A stretch of 64,000 nucleotides of DNA from Aureimonas mangrovi (lineage in GTDB: Bacteria; Pseudomonadota; Alphaproteobacteria; Rhizobiales; Rhizobiaceae). The stretch covers positions 935,001 through 999,000 of the forward strand of contig NZ_CP059692.1 in assembly GCF_014058705.1 (NCBI RefSeq). Reading direction: 5' to 3'. Every line of letters begins with the position of its first letter. Within the stretch, counting starts at the first letter, position 1. The notes below the pieces were generated by a model. It made no database searches and was not told the origin of the DNA. It worked only from the letters and a program-made list of their open reading frames with translations. This document shows, piece after piece, positions 27,852-36,372 of this stretch. The position numbers and the translations under genes were made by a program.

Positions 27852-29432
27852 ATGACAATGCGGATTGCTACGCTGATGGCCGCGACTGCACTCGCGGCGG
27901 GCCTCGTGACGAGCGCGAGCGCGGAAACGGTCCGCTGGGCGCGTTCCCAGGACGCCACGACGCTCGATCCCCATTCCCAGAACCTCGGCACCAACCACAA
28001 CTTCCTGCACCACATCTACGAGACGCTGGTCGACCGCGACAACGATGGCGCGCTGCAGCCGCGCCTGGCGACCGAGTGGAACCTGAAGGAAGGCGACGAC
28101 ACCGTCTGGGTCTTCACGCTGCGCGAAGGCGTGACCTTCCATGATGGCGCGCCTTTCACGGCCGACGACGTTGTCTTTTCCATCGAGCGCGCCAAGATGG
28201 AGGGCTCCAACATGCGCCAGCTCCACGCCGACGTGGAGAGCGTGACGGCGGTGGACGACTACACCGTCGAGTTCCAGATGACCGGTCCTTCGCCGATCTA
28301 CCCGAACAACCTGACGAACACCTTCATGATGGACCGCGAGTGGTCCGAGGCGAACGATGTCGTCGAGCCGCAGGACTTCGCAGCCGGCGAGGACAACTAC
28401 GCGGTGCGCAACACCAACGGCACCGGCCCTTACGAGCTGACCTCGCGCGACCCAGACGTGCGCTCGGTGATGACCTACTACGAGGGCCACTGGGGCGAGG
28501 CACCGGACGTCACCGAGATCCAGTATTCCGTGATCTCCGAGAACGCCACGCGCGTCGCCGCGCTCCTGTCGGGCGAGGTGGACTTCGTCCAGGACGTGCC
28601 GGTGCAGGACATCCAGCGCCTGTCGACGCAGGGCGGCGTGAAGGTCGAGACCGGTCCCGAGAACCGGTCGATCTTCTTCGCCTACCGCTTCGGCGAGGAG
28701 CCGCTGCGCTCGTCGAACGTCACCGACTCCAACCCCTTCAATAGCCCGCAGGTCCGCGAGGCAATGCATCTGGCGGTCGATCGCGAGGCCATCAGGCAGG
28801 TCGTCATGCGCGGCCAGTCGGACCCCGCTGGCGTCATCGTGCCGCCCTTCGTCAACGGCTGGACCGAAGAACTGAACGCCTTCCCCGCCCCGGACGTCGA
28901 GCGCGCTCGTGAACTGATGGCGGAGGCCGGCTACGAGGACGGCTTCTCCGTCACGCTCGACACGCCGAACAACCGCTACGTCAACGATGAGGCGATCGCG
29001 CAGGCCGTTGCCGGCATGCTCTCGCAGATCGGCATCAACGTCACGCTGGCCTCGCGGCCGGTGGCGCAGCACTCGCCGCTCGTCCAGAATAACGAGACGG
29101 ACTTCTACCTCTTCGGCTGGGGCGTTCCGACCTTCGATTCGGCCTACAACTTCAACGATCTCGTCCACACCAAGGACGGCGACTACGGCGCCTATAACGG
29201 CGGCCTCTATTCCAACCCCGAACTCGACGCGATGATCGAAGGCCTCGGCACGGAGATCGACGAGACCGTCCGCGACCAGGCGATCGCCGACATCTGGGCG
29301 ACGGTGCAGGAGGACCGTGTCTTCCTGCCGATCCACAACCAGGTGCTCGCCTACGCCATGAACGAGAACCTGACGCTCCCCGTGCAGCCGGAGAACCAGC
29401 CGCGCATGTACGAGATGCAAGTCGCCGAGTAA
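27852..29432 (+). CDS. ABC transporter substrate-binding protein, family 5 (peptide/nickel/opine)
   Basis: Periplasmic binding protein of 526 residues. It has a signal peptide (MRIATLMAATALAAGLVTSASA) and the family-5 features AETVRWARSQDATTLDPHSQ, FHDGAPFTADDVVFSIERA and GTGPYELTSRDP. It captures peptides or related compounds for the two permeases and two ATPases downstream. GAGG lies 5 bases before the chosen ATG. A strong terminator follows the stop, so this gene is probably expressed above the rest of the operon. The ligand cannot be read from sequence. Confidence 0.93.
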   Translation: MTMRIATLMAATALAAGLVTSASAETVRWARSQDATTLDPHSQNLGTNHNFLHHIYETLVDRDNDGALQPRLATEWNLKEGDDTVWVFTLREGVTFHDGAPFTADDVVFSIERAKMEGSNMRQLHADVESVTAVDDYTVEFQMTGPSPIYPNNLTNTFMMDREWSEANDVVEPQDFAAGEDNYAVRNTNGTGPYELTSRDPDVRSVMTYYEGHWGEAPDVTEIQYSVISENATRVAALLSGEVDFVQDVPVQDIQRLSTQGGVKVETGPENRSIFFAYRFGEEPLRSSNVTDSNPFNSPQVREAMHLAVDREAIRQVVMRGQSDPAGVIVPPFVNGWTEELNAFPAPDVERARELMAEAGYEDGFSVTLDTPNNRYVNDEAIAQAVAGMLSQIGINVTLASRPVAQHSPLVQNNETDFYLFGWGVPTFDSAYNFNDLVHTKDGDYGAYNGGLYSNPELDAMIEGLGTEIDETVRDQAIADIWATVQEDRVFLPIHNQVLAYAMNENLTLPVQPENQPRMYEMQVAE

Positions 29433-29450
29433 CGGCGCGAAAGACAGACC

Positions 29451-29492
29451 GGCCCGCCCCGCGAGAGACCTTGCGGGGCGGGCCGCTTTTTT
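29451..29492 (+). terminator. intercistronic intrinsic terminator
   Basis: GGCCCGCCCCGC (29451-29462) pairs perfectly with GCGGGGCGGGCC (29473-29484) around a 10-base loop and is followed by a six-T run. It lies between the binding-protein gene and the first permease gene and should reduce read-through. Confidence 0.9.
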
Positions 29493-29539
29493 AGCGGATG
29501 GTGACGCCGGTCCCGCCGCCGTACGGAGACTTTCCCGCC

Positions 29540-30520
29540 ATGCTGGCCTTCATCCTGAGACGCCTGGCTCAGTCGATCGTGGTGATGCTCGTCGTCGCCC
29601 TGATCTCCTTCATGCTCTTCCGCTTCGTCGGAGACCCGCTCGTCTCGATGGTCGGCCAGGACACGCGGCTCGACGAGATCGCCGCCCTGCGCGAGCGCCT
29701 CGGCCTGAACGACCCCTTCTACATCCAGTTCTTCAACTTCGTCGTGAACGCCCTGCAGGGCGAGTTCGGCATCTCCTACCGCCTGCAGCAGCCGGTGATG
29801 GACCTCATCGTCTCGCGCGCGCCGGCAACGCTGGAACTTGCCTTCACCTCCGCGCTGATCGCGCTGTTCATGGGTCTTGCGCTCGGTGTCTACACCGCGA
29901 TCCGCCCGAACGGCGTCGTCTCGCGCTTCTTGATGACGGCTTCGCTCGTCGGCGTCTCGTTGCCCACTTTCCTGATCGGCATCGCGCTCATCTACGTCTT
30001 CGCGGTCGAGCTCGGCTGGCTGCCCTCCTATGGGCGCGGCCAGACCGTCAATCTCGGCGGCTGGCAGACGGGCTTCCTGACTGAAAGCGGCCTGCGCTCG
30101 CTCGTCCTACCGGCGATCACGCTGTCCCTCTACCAGATGACGCTGATCATGCGCCTCGTGCGCGCCGAGATGCTGGAGGTCCTGCGCTCGGACTACATCA
30201 AGTTCGCCCGAGCGCGTGGCGTGCCGCAGCGGCGCATCAATTTCGGCCACGCGCTGAAGAACACGATGGTGCCCGTCATCACGATCACCGGCCTCCAGCT
30301 GGGCTCGATCATCGCATTTGCCGTCGTCACCGAAACGGTCTTCCAGTGGCCCGGCGTCGGGCTCCTCTTCATCCAGTCGGTCCAGGTCGTCGACGTGCCC
30401 GTGATGGCCGCCTACCTGATGCTGATCGCCTTCGTCTTCGTCGTCATCAACCTCGTGGTGGACCTTCTCTACCACGTGGTCGATCCGCGCCTGCGCGTCT
30501 CGACCGGCACGGCGAAATAA
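29540..30520 (+). CDS. ABC transporter permease (DppB type)
   Basis: Inner-membrane permease of 326 residues with six hydrophobic segments. It begins MLAFILRRLAQSIVVM and has the EAA-type loop RARGVPQRRINFGHALKNTMVP. The DppB-like first periplasmic region is RLDEIAALRERLGLNDPF. GGAG lies 11 bases before the ATG; the longer frame from 29498 overlaps the terminator and is unlikely. It forms the translocation pore with the next gene. Confidence 0.94.
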   Translation: MLAFILRRLAQSIVVMLVVALISFMLFRFVGDPLVSMVGQDTRLDEIAALRERLGLNDPFYIQFFNFVVNALQGEFGISYRLQQPVMDLIVSRAPATLELAFTSALIALFMGLALGVYTAIRPNGVVSRFLMTASLVGVSLPTFLIGIALIYVFAVELGWLPSYGRGQTVNLGGWQTGFLTESGLRSLVLPAITLSLYQMTLIMRLVRAEMLEVLRSDYIKFARARGVPQRRINFGHALKNTMVPVITITGLQLGSIIAFAVVTETVFQWPGVGLLFIQSVQVVDVPVMAAYLMLIAFVFVVINLVVDLLYHVVDPRLRVSTGTAK

Positions 30521-30531
30521 GGACCTTTCCC

Positions 30532-31488
30532 ATGAGCGACACCGCCAAGCCCGTACCGACACCGCCGCAGCGCTCGGTCTTCTTCCGCGCCTGGGATTCG
30601 GATCTCGGCTATTCCTTCCGCAAGTCCCCGGTCACGATCTGTGCGGCACTCGTCGTGCTCGTCCTCGTCGGGTCGGCGCTGCTCGCGCCGTGGATCGCTC
30701 CGACGAACCCTTTCGACGGACGCGGCATCAACCTGATGAACGGCTTCACGCCGCCGATGACGGCGAACCAGTTCACCGGTGAAACCTTCCTGATGGGCAC
30801 CGACAACCAGGGCCGCGACATCTTCTCCGCCATCCTCTACGGCAGCCGGGTCTCGCTCTTCGTCGGCTTCTCGGCGGTGGCCTTCTCGCTGATCCTGGGC
30901 GTCTCGCTCGGGCTTCTGGCCGGCTATGTCGGCGGGCGCACCGATTCCATCATCATGCGCATCGCCGACGTGCAGCTTTCTTTCCCGGTGATCCTGATCG
31001 CGCTCCTGATCTTCGGCATCGCGCGCGGCTTCCTGCCGCCGCAGTACCGCGAGACGATGGCGGTCTATGTCCTGATCGTCGCCATCGGCCTCTCGGACTG
31101 GGTGCAGTACGCGCGCACCGTGCGCGGCGCGACGCTGGTGCAGAAGAACAAGGAATACGTGCAGGCCGCGCAGCTCATCGGGCGCAAGCCCTTCGCGATC
31201 ATGTTCCGCCACGTCCTGCCGAACGTCACCGAGCCGATCCTCGTGATCGCCACCATCTCGCTGGCGCTCGCGATCATCTCGGAATCAACTCTCTCCTTCC
31301 TCGGCGTCGGCGTGCCGCCGACCCAGCCCTCGCTTGGCACGCTGATCCGCATCGGCCAGGGCTTCCTGTTCTCCGGCGAATGGTGGATTCTCCTGTTCCC
31401 CTCCCTGACGCTCCTTGCGCTCGCGCTCTCCATCAACCTCCTGGGCGACTGGCTGCGCGAGGCGCTGAACCCGAGGCTGGCGAAATGA
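30532..31488 (+). CDS. ABC transporter permease (DppC type)
   Basis: Second permease subunit, 318 residues. It has a cytoplasmic N-terminus, a membrane segment (AALVVLVLVGSALLAPWIAP), the DppC signature FLMGTDNQGRDIFSAILYGSR, and the EAA loop QAAQLIGRKPFAIMFRHVLPN. AAGGA lies 9 bases before the ATG, 11 bases after the upstream stop. It overlaps the following ATPase gene by four bases. Confidence 0.94.
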   Translation: MSDTAKPVPTPPQRSVFFRAWDSDLGYSFRKSPVTICAALVVLVLVGSALLAPWIAPTNPFDGRGINLMNGFTPPMTANQFTGETFLMGTDNQGRDIFSAILYGSRVSLFVGFSAVAFSLILGVSLGLLAGYVGGRTDSIIMRIADVQLSFPVILIALLIFGIARGFLPPQYRETMAVYVLIVAIGLSDWVQYARTVRGATLVQKNKEYVQAAQLIGRKPFAIMFRHVLPNVTEPILVIATISLALAIISESTLSFLGVGVPPTQPSLGTLIRIGQGFLFSGEWWILLFPSLTLLALALSINLLGDWLREALNPRLAK

Positions 31489-32498
31489 GCGCGGTCCTCG
31501 AAGTCGCGGCCGCCAAGGTCGCCAAGGCGACGCCGGTCATTTCGCTGAAGGATCTCGTCGTGGAATTCCCCACGCGGCGCGGAACCCTGCGCGCCATCGA
31601 CAAGGTGTCGTTCGACGTGGCGCCGGGCGAGATCCTCGGCGTCGTCGGCGAATCCGGCGCCGGCAAGTCGATCACCGGCTCGGCGATCATCGGCCTTATC
31701 GACCCCCCGGGGCGCGTCGCGGGCGGCGAAATCCTGCTCAAGGGCGAGCGGATCGACAATCTGCCCGAGGAAGAGATGCGGCGCCTGCGTGGCAAGCGCA
31801 TCGGCATGGTCTTCCAGGATCCGCTGACGAGCCTCAACCCGCTCTACACGGTGGGCGAGCAGCTCATCGAGACGATCCGCACGCATCTTCCGGTTTCAGC
31901 CGCCGATGCGCGAAAGCGCGCCATCGACCTTCTGGCTGATGTCGGCATTCCGGCGCCCGCCCAGCGGGTGGACTCGTATCCGCACCAGTTCTCGGGCGGC
32001 ATGCGCCAGCGCGTCGTCATCGCGCTCGCTTTGTGCGCCGAGCCCGAGTTCATCGTGGCCGACGAGCCGACGACCGCGCTCGACGTCTCGCTGCAGGCGC
32101 AGATCATCGCGGTGTTCAAGAAGGTCTGCGCCGAGCGCGGCACCTCGGCCATCCTCATCACGCACGACATGGGCGTGATCGCCGAGGCCGCCGACCGCGT
32201 TGCCGTCCTGTATGCCGGGCGCATCGCCGAGGTCGGACCGGTGAAGGACATGCTTCAGCATCCGCTGCACCCCTACACCTCCGGCCTGATGGGCTCGATC
32301 CCCTCGATCGCGGGCACCGACGAGCGGCTGCGCCAGATCACCGGGGCCATGCCGCGCCTCAACCGCATCCCGAACGGCTGCGCCTTCCATCCGCGCTGCG
32401 AGCGCGAAATGCCGATGTGTTCAGCCAAGCGGCCCGGCCTCAACCATGTCGGCGCGACGGACGTCGCCTGCTTCCTCCATGGAGACGCCACGGCATGA
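31485..32498 (+). CDS. ABC transporter ATP-binding protein (DppD type)
   Basis: ATPase subunit of 337 residues. Walker A is GESGAGKS, the Q-loop FQDPLTSLNP, the signature FSGGMRQRV and Walker B IVADEPTTALD. The oligopeptide-type C-terminal extension has the cysteine motif GCAFHPRCE. It overlaps its neighbours by ATGA at both ends, so the last three genes are translationally coupled. Confidence 0.95.
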   Translation: MSAVLEVAAAKVAKATPVISLKDLVVEFPTRRGTLRAIDKVSFDVAPGEILGVVGESGAGKSITGSAIIGLIDPPGRVAGGEILLKGERIDNLPEEEMRRLRGKRIGMVFQDPLTSLNPLYTVGEQLIETIRTHLPVSAADARKRAIDLLADVGIPAPAQRVDSYPHQFSGGMRQRVVIALALCAEPEFIVADEPTTALDVSLQAQIIAVFKKVCAERGTSAILITHDMGVIAEAADRVAVLYAGRIAEVGPVKDMLQHPLHPYTSGLMGSIPSIAGTDERLRQITGAMPRLNRIPNGCAFHPRCEREMPMCSAKRPGLNHVGATDVACFLHGDATA

Positions 32499-33487
32499 GC
32501 GCGCTTCTGAAGATCGACCATCTCTCGCGCGAGTTCGACGTCTCGGCGCCCCTTCTCAACCGCATCATCGAGCGCAAGCCCAAGCAGAGCGTGAAGGCCG
32601 TCGACGACGTCACGCTCCAGATCGAAAAGGGCAAGACCTTCGCGCTCGTGGGCGAATCGGGATCGGGCAAGTCGACCATCGCACGCATGGTCGTCGGGCT
32701 GATCGAGCCGACGAAGGGCGCAGTGGAGTTCGACACCGTCGACATCTGGGACAAGGGCAATGCCCGCAAGCTCGGCGAACTGCGCCGCCGCTTCCAGATG
32801 ATCTTCCAGGACCCCTACGCCTCGCTGAACCCTCGCTGGCGCGTGCGCGACATCATCGCCGAGCCTCTGAAGACCTACGGCATCGCCACGACCAAGGCCG
32901 AGATCGACAAGGAGGTCGGCCGGCTTCTCGAGGTCGTGAAGCTCTCGCCCGAGGACGGGATCAAGTATCCGCACCAGTTCTCGGGTGGCCAGCGCCAGCG
33001 CATCTGCATCGCGCGCGCGCTCGCCAACCGGCCGGAGTTCATCGTCTGCGACGAGCCGACCTCGGCCCTCGACGTCTCGGTCCAGGCGCAGATCCTCAAC
33101 CTGATGAAGGACCTGCAGGACGAGTTCGGCCTGACCTACCTGTTCATCTCCCACAATCTCGCGGTGGTGAACTACATGGCCGACGAGGTGGGCGTCCTCT
33201 ATCTCGGCCGCCTGTGCGAGATCGCGCCGCCGAAGGTGCTGTTCGAGCGCGCGCGCCATCCCTACACGCGCTCGCTCCTCGACTCCGTGCCGGACATGGA
33301 GATGACCGGCCGCGAGCGCTCGCCGGTGAAGGGCGAGATCCCGAACCCGATCTCACCGCCGTCCGGCTGCTTCTTCCACCCCCGTTGCCCCCACGCCAAC
33401 GACCGCTGCCGGCGCGAGGCGCCGCTGATGAAACCGCAGGACGGCGTCATCGTCGCGTGCCACGGCGTGGAAGAGGGCCGCATCTGA
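32495..33487 (+). CDS. ABC transporter ATP-binding protein (DppF type)
   Basis: Second ATPase subunit, 330 residues. Walker A is GESGSGKST, the Q-loop FQDPYASLNPRW, the signature FSGGQRQRI and Walker B IVCDEPTSALD. The C-terminal motif GCFFHPRCPHANDRC closes the protein. The N-terminal insertion (APLLNRIIERKPKQSVKAVD) is typical of DppF-type subunits. It is the last gene of the operon; the TPP riboswitch begins about 50 bases later. Confidence 0.95.
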   Translation: MSALLKIDHLSREFDVSAPLLNRIIERKPKQSVKAVDDVTLQIEKGKTFALVGESGSGKSTIARMVVGLIEPTKGAVEFDTVDIWDKGNARKLGELRRRFQMIFQDPYASLNPRWRVRDIIAEPLKTYGIATTKAEIDKEVGRLLEVVKLSPEDGIKYPHQFSGGQRQRICIARALANRPEFIVCDEPTSALDVSVQAQILNLMKDLQDEFGLTYLFISHNLAVVNYMADEVGVLYLGRLCEIAPPKVLFERARHPYTRSLLDSVPDMEMTGRERSPVKGEIPNPISPPSGCFFHPRCPHANDRCRREAPLMKPQDGVIVACHGVEEGRI

Positions 33488-33534
33488 CGTTGCACGATTG
33501 ACACGCGTGCTTCCCCGCGCCCATCCTCGCCTCA

Positions 33535-33628
33535 TTCCGAGGGGTGCGCCGCTTTCGCAAAGGAAGGCGGCGCTGAGACGGCGGTCGCCGAACCCTTGAA
33601 CCTGATCCGGGTCATGCCGGCGTAGGAA
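33535..33628 (+). promoter_or_regulatory. TPP riboswitch (THI element)
   Basis: Aptamer for thiamine pyrophosphate. All conserved blocks are present: GGGGTGC (33541), CTGAGA (33573-33578), ACCCTTGAACCTGATC (33592 onward), GGGTCATGCCGGCGTAGG. P1 closes with TTCC (33535-33538) and GGAA (33625-33628). It precedes a TenA-family gene by 77 bases, so binding of TPP should lower TenA expression. Confidence 0.96.
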
Positions 33629-33666
33629 CGGGAACCGGCGGACCGCGTACGGGACGCCTCGCCTCA

Positions 33667-33698
33667 TCCCTCGTCGGCCGCCCGTGGCGATGAAGGGA
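33667..33698 (+). promoter_or_regulatory. candidate ribosome-binding-site masking helix
   Basis: TCCCT (33667-33671) is complementary to AGGGA (33694-33698), which is the Shine-Dalgarno of the gene at 33706. Such a helix could hide the site when the riboswitch is TPP-bound. The pairing is short and inferred by eye. Confidence 0.4.
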
Positions 33699-33705
33699 GA
33701 CGCAG

Positions 33706-34347
33706 ATGAACGAGCGATTCACGGAAGCACTGCGGCAGGCCGCAAGCGAGGACTGGCAGGCGACGATCGGCCATCGCTTCGTGGACGAGCTTCTTGCCGG
33801 GACGATCGACGATGCGGTCATGGCGCGGTATCTCGTGCAGGATCACCGCTTCCTTGATGCCTTCCTGATGCTCCTCGGCGCCGCACAGGCAAGCGCGGAC
33901 AATTTCACGGCCCGGCTGCGCCTCGCACGCTTCGGGGGGATGATCGCGGGCGAGGAGAACACTTATTTCGAGCGCTCCTTCGAAGCGCTCGGCGTCGACA
34001 ATGGGACGCGGGAGGCCACACCGGATACGGAGCCGACCGCCGGCTTCAAGGCGATCATGCGCGAGGCCGCCACCATGCGCTCCTACGCCGGCGCGCTGAG
34101 CGTCCTGTGCGTTGCGGAGTGGTCCTATCTCGAATGGGCAATGCGCGCCGACGCCCGGCGTCCCGACAACTTCGTCCACGACGAATGGATCACGCTGCAC
34201 GACAACCCGGCCTTTCGTGATTTCGTGGTCTTCCTGCGTGCGGAGCTGGATCGCGTCGGACCGCACGAGGACGCGGTGTGCCGCGATCTTTTCACGCGTG
34301 CCGTCCGTCTCGAAAGGGCTTTCTTCGACGCCGCCTACGAGATTTGA
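33706..34347 (+). CDS. tenA: TenA-family protein (TenA_E-like), thiamine salvage
   Basis: Predicted aminopyrimidine aminohydrolase-type protein, 213 residues, all-helical. Family features include YLVQDHRFLDAFLMLLGAA near the N-terminus. The catalytic cysteine of classical TenA_C enzymes is not in its place; the corresponding region VLCVAEWSYLEWA carries Glu three residues before Tyr, as in TenA_E proteins. TenA_E members act in salvage of thiamine breakdown products such as formylamino- and amino-HMP. A TPP riboswitch lies upstream, which supports a thiamine role. GGGAGA lies 5 bases before the ATG. No other thiamine gene is adjacent. Confidence 0.88.
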   Translation: MNERFTEALRQAASEDWQATIGHRFVDELLAGTIDDAVMARYLVQDHRFLDAFLMLLGAAQASADNFTARLRLARFGGMIAGEENTYFERSFEALGVDNGTREATPDTEPTAGFKAIMREAATMRSYAGALSVLCVAEWSYLEWAMRADARRPDNFVHDEWITLHDNPAFRDFVVFLRAELDRVGPHEDAVCRDLFTRAVRLERAFFDAAYEI

Positions 34348-34546
34348 CACGCGGTCTTTAACGCGCGGCTATACGGCGCGGAAACGATCGACTTTCAGGT
34401 GCGCACCGTGGTGATCGCCCCCCAACATCGCCCTACCGGAGAGCCGCGAGCGTTGCGAAATGTGCACTTCACCGTCCCGTGAAATGCAACTTGTGTCATG
34501 ATCCCATCGCGCGTTTAAGGTGGTTGCGGTCACGGGGGTGCGCGCA

Positions 34547-36370
34547 ATGGCGGTCGAAGGCGGCGGTGGATACGATCTGGCGCAGGTGGTTGCGCTACTC
34601 GGAGCGGGCGTCATCGCGGTGCCGATCTTCAAGCGGCTCGGCCTCGGCCCTGTCCTCGGCTACTTCACGGCGGGTTTGGTCGTCGGGCCCTTCGGCCTGG
34701 CGCTATTTGAGGACCCCGAGCGCATCCTGCACTTCGCCGAATTCGGCGTGATCATGCTCCTCTTCATCATCGGGCTCGAGATGGAGCCTGCGCGTCTGTG
34801 GGCGCTTCGTCGCCAGATCTTCGGGCTGGGGCTCGCGCAGGTCGCCCTGTGCGGCACGCTCCTGACGCTCGCGGGCACTTTCGCGGGCCTGCCGCTGTCT
34901 GTCGCCTTCGTGGCCGGGCTCGGTTTCGTGCTCTCCTCCACAGCCGTCGTGATGCAGATGCTGGAGGAGCGCGGCGAGACCGCCACGCCCGCCGGCCAGC
35001 GGGCAGTCTCCATCCTGCTACTGGAAGACCTCGCCATCGTGCCGCTTCTGGCGGTCGTTGCCTTCATCGGGCCGCGTGGCGGGGAGGAGGCCACGCCGCT
35101 CTGGCAGGAAATGGGGATCGCCTTCGTCGCGCTCGCCGTCCTCGTCCTCGTGGGACGCTACCTCCTCAATCCGATGTTCGCGGTGCTGGCGCGCGCAAAG
35201 GCTCGAGAGGTGATGACCGCGGCGGCTCTGCTCGTCGTCCTCGGCGCGGCGCTCCTCATGGACGAGGGCGGCCTTTCGATGGCGATGGGCGCGTTCCTCG
35301 CCGGCGTGTTCCTGTCCGAATCCACCTTCAAGAACCAGCTCGAGGCCGATATCGACCCGTTCCGCGGCATCCTCCTCGGCCTCTTCTTCCTCGCCGTCGG
35401 CATGTCGCTAGATCTTTCGGTGATCGCGCGCGAATGGGCGATGATCGCCGTTGCGGTCGTCGGCTTCATCCTGGTGAAGTCCATCGGCATCTACGTCGTC
35501 GCGCGTCTTCTCGGTTCGACGCGTCGCGAAGCGATCGTGCGCGTCAGCCTCTTCGCACAGGGCGGCGAGTTCGCCTTCGTCCTGTATTCGGCTGCGGTGG
35601 CCAACGGCATCTTCGATGGTGAGACCAACGCCATCTTCACCGCCACCGTCATCATCTCGATGGCTTTGACCCCGATCACCGCCATCATCATGCGCCATGT
35701 CATGCCGGACGAACCGATCTCGTTCGAAGGCATCGACAGGGCCGATGGCTTGCACGGCCGTGTTCTGATGATCGGCTTCGGACGCTTCTCGCAAGCCGCC
35801 AGCCAGTCGATCCTCGCACGCGGGATCGAGATTTCGATCATCGAGAGCGACGTCGACATGATCCGGGCAGCCACCGATTTCGGCTTCAAGGTCTATTTCG
35901 GGGAGGGGGCTCGGCTCGACACGCTGCGCGCTTCGGGTGCCGGCACGGCCGAGGCGGTGCTGGTCTGCGTTGACGATCCGGCCGCCTCGACACGGATCGT
36001 CAAGCTTCTCAAAACCGAGTTTCCGCACGTGACGGTCTTCGCCAGAGCGCATGACCGCGGACACGCGCTCGATCTCGTGAAGGCCGGTGCGGACTATCAG
36101 ATCCGCGAGACGTTCGAATCGGCCATGGTCTTCGGCGCCGAGGTGCTGCGCCATTTCGACACCGAAGAGGAGACGATCGCCGACATCCTCGAAGATGTGC
36201 GCAAGCGCGATGCGGAGCGCTTCGATCTGCAACTTGCTGGCGGCCTCTATGCAGGGCGCGACCTGATGCACGGCAACGCGCCCGTCCCCGCGCCGTTGAT
36301 CAGGCCGCGCAAGCCGGGCGTGCTGGTCGACGAGAAGGGCAACGAGAGCACCATGCCCGCCGCGTCATAG
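34547..36370 (+). CDS. CPA2-family monovalent cation:proton antiporter (KefB-like)
   Basis: Inner-membrane antiporter of 607 residues. It has about 12 membrane segments (LGYFTAGLVVGPFGLALFED; FLLSES-like GAFLAGVFLSESTFKNQLE) and a C-terminal RCK/TrkA-N domain with the nucleotide motif MIGFGRFSQ (about residue 410). It is likely K+/H+ exchange for pH or electrophile stress. Glutathione control as in KefB/C cannot be judged, and no KefF/G-like ancillary gene is nearby. GTG at 34520 is an alternative start. Confidence 0.92.
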   Translation: MAVEGGGGYDLAQVVALLGAGVIAVPIFKRLGLGPVLGYFTAGLVVGPFGLALFEDPERILHFAEFGVIMLLFIIGLEMEPARLWALRRQIFGLGLAQVALCGTLLTLAGTFAGLPLSVAFVAGLGFVLSSTAVVMQMLEERGETATPAGQRAVSILLLEDLAIVPLLAVVAFIGPRGGEEATPLWQEMGIAFVALAVLVLVGRYLLNPMFAVLARAKAREVMTAAALLVVLGAALLMDEGGLSMAMGAFLAGVFLSESTFKNQLEADIDPFRGILLGLFFLAVGMSLDLSVIAREWAMIAVAVVGFILVKSIGIYVVARLLGSTRREAIVRVSLFAQGGEFAFVLYSAAVANGIFDGETNAIFTATVIISMALTPITAIIMRHVMPDEPISFEGIDRADGLHGRVLMIGFGRFSQAASQSILARGIEISIIESDVDMIRAATDFGFKVYFGEGARLDTLRASGAGTAEAVLVCVDDPAASTRIVKLLKTEFPHVTVFARAHDRGHALDLVKAGADYQIRETFESAMVFGAEVLRHFDTEEETIADILEDVRKRDAERFDLQLAGGLYAGRDLMHGNAPVPAPLIRPRKPGVLVDEKGNESTMPAAS

Positions 36371-36372
36371 CC

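Noticed and set aside
27786-29420. 544-codon open frame on the minus strand opposite the ABC binding-protein gene
   Set aside because: It lies wholly antisense to a clear family-5 binding protein, is rich in Arg, His, Val and Gly as expected for antisense of GC-rich code, and shows no domain. Long antisense frames are common at this base composition.
34430-34500. Inverted repeats (TTCAC-N6-GTGAA, flanked by GTTGC and GCAAC) before the antiporter gene
   Set aside because: The symmetry is imperfect, no matching regulator is nearby and no promoter can be tied to it; it could be chance in GC-rich sequence.
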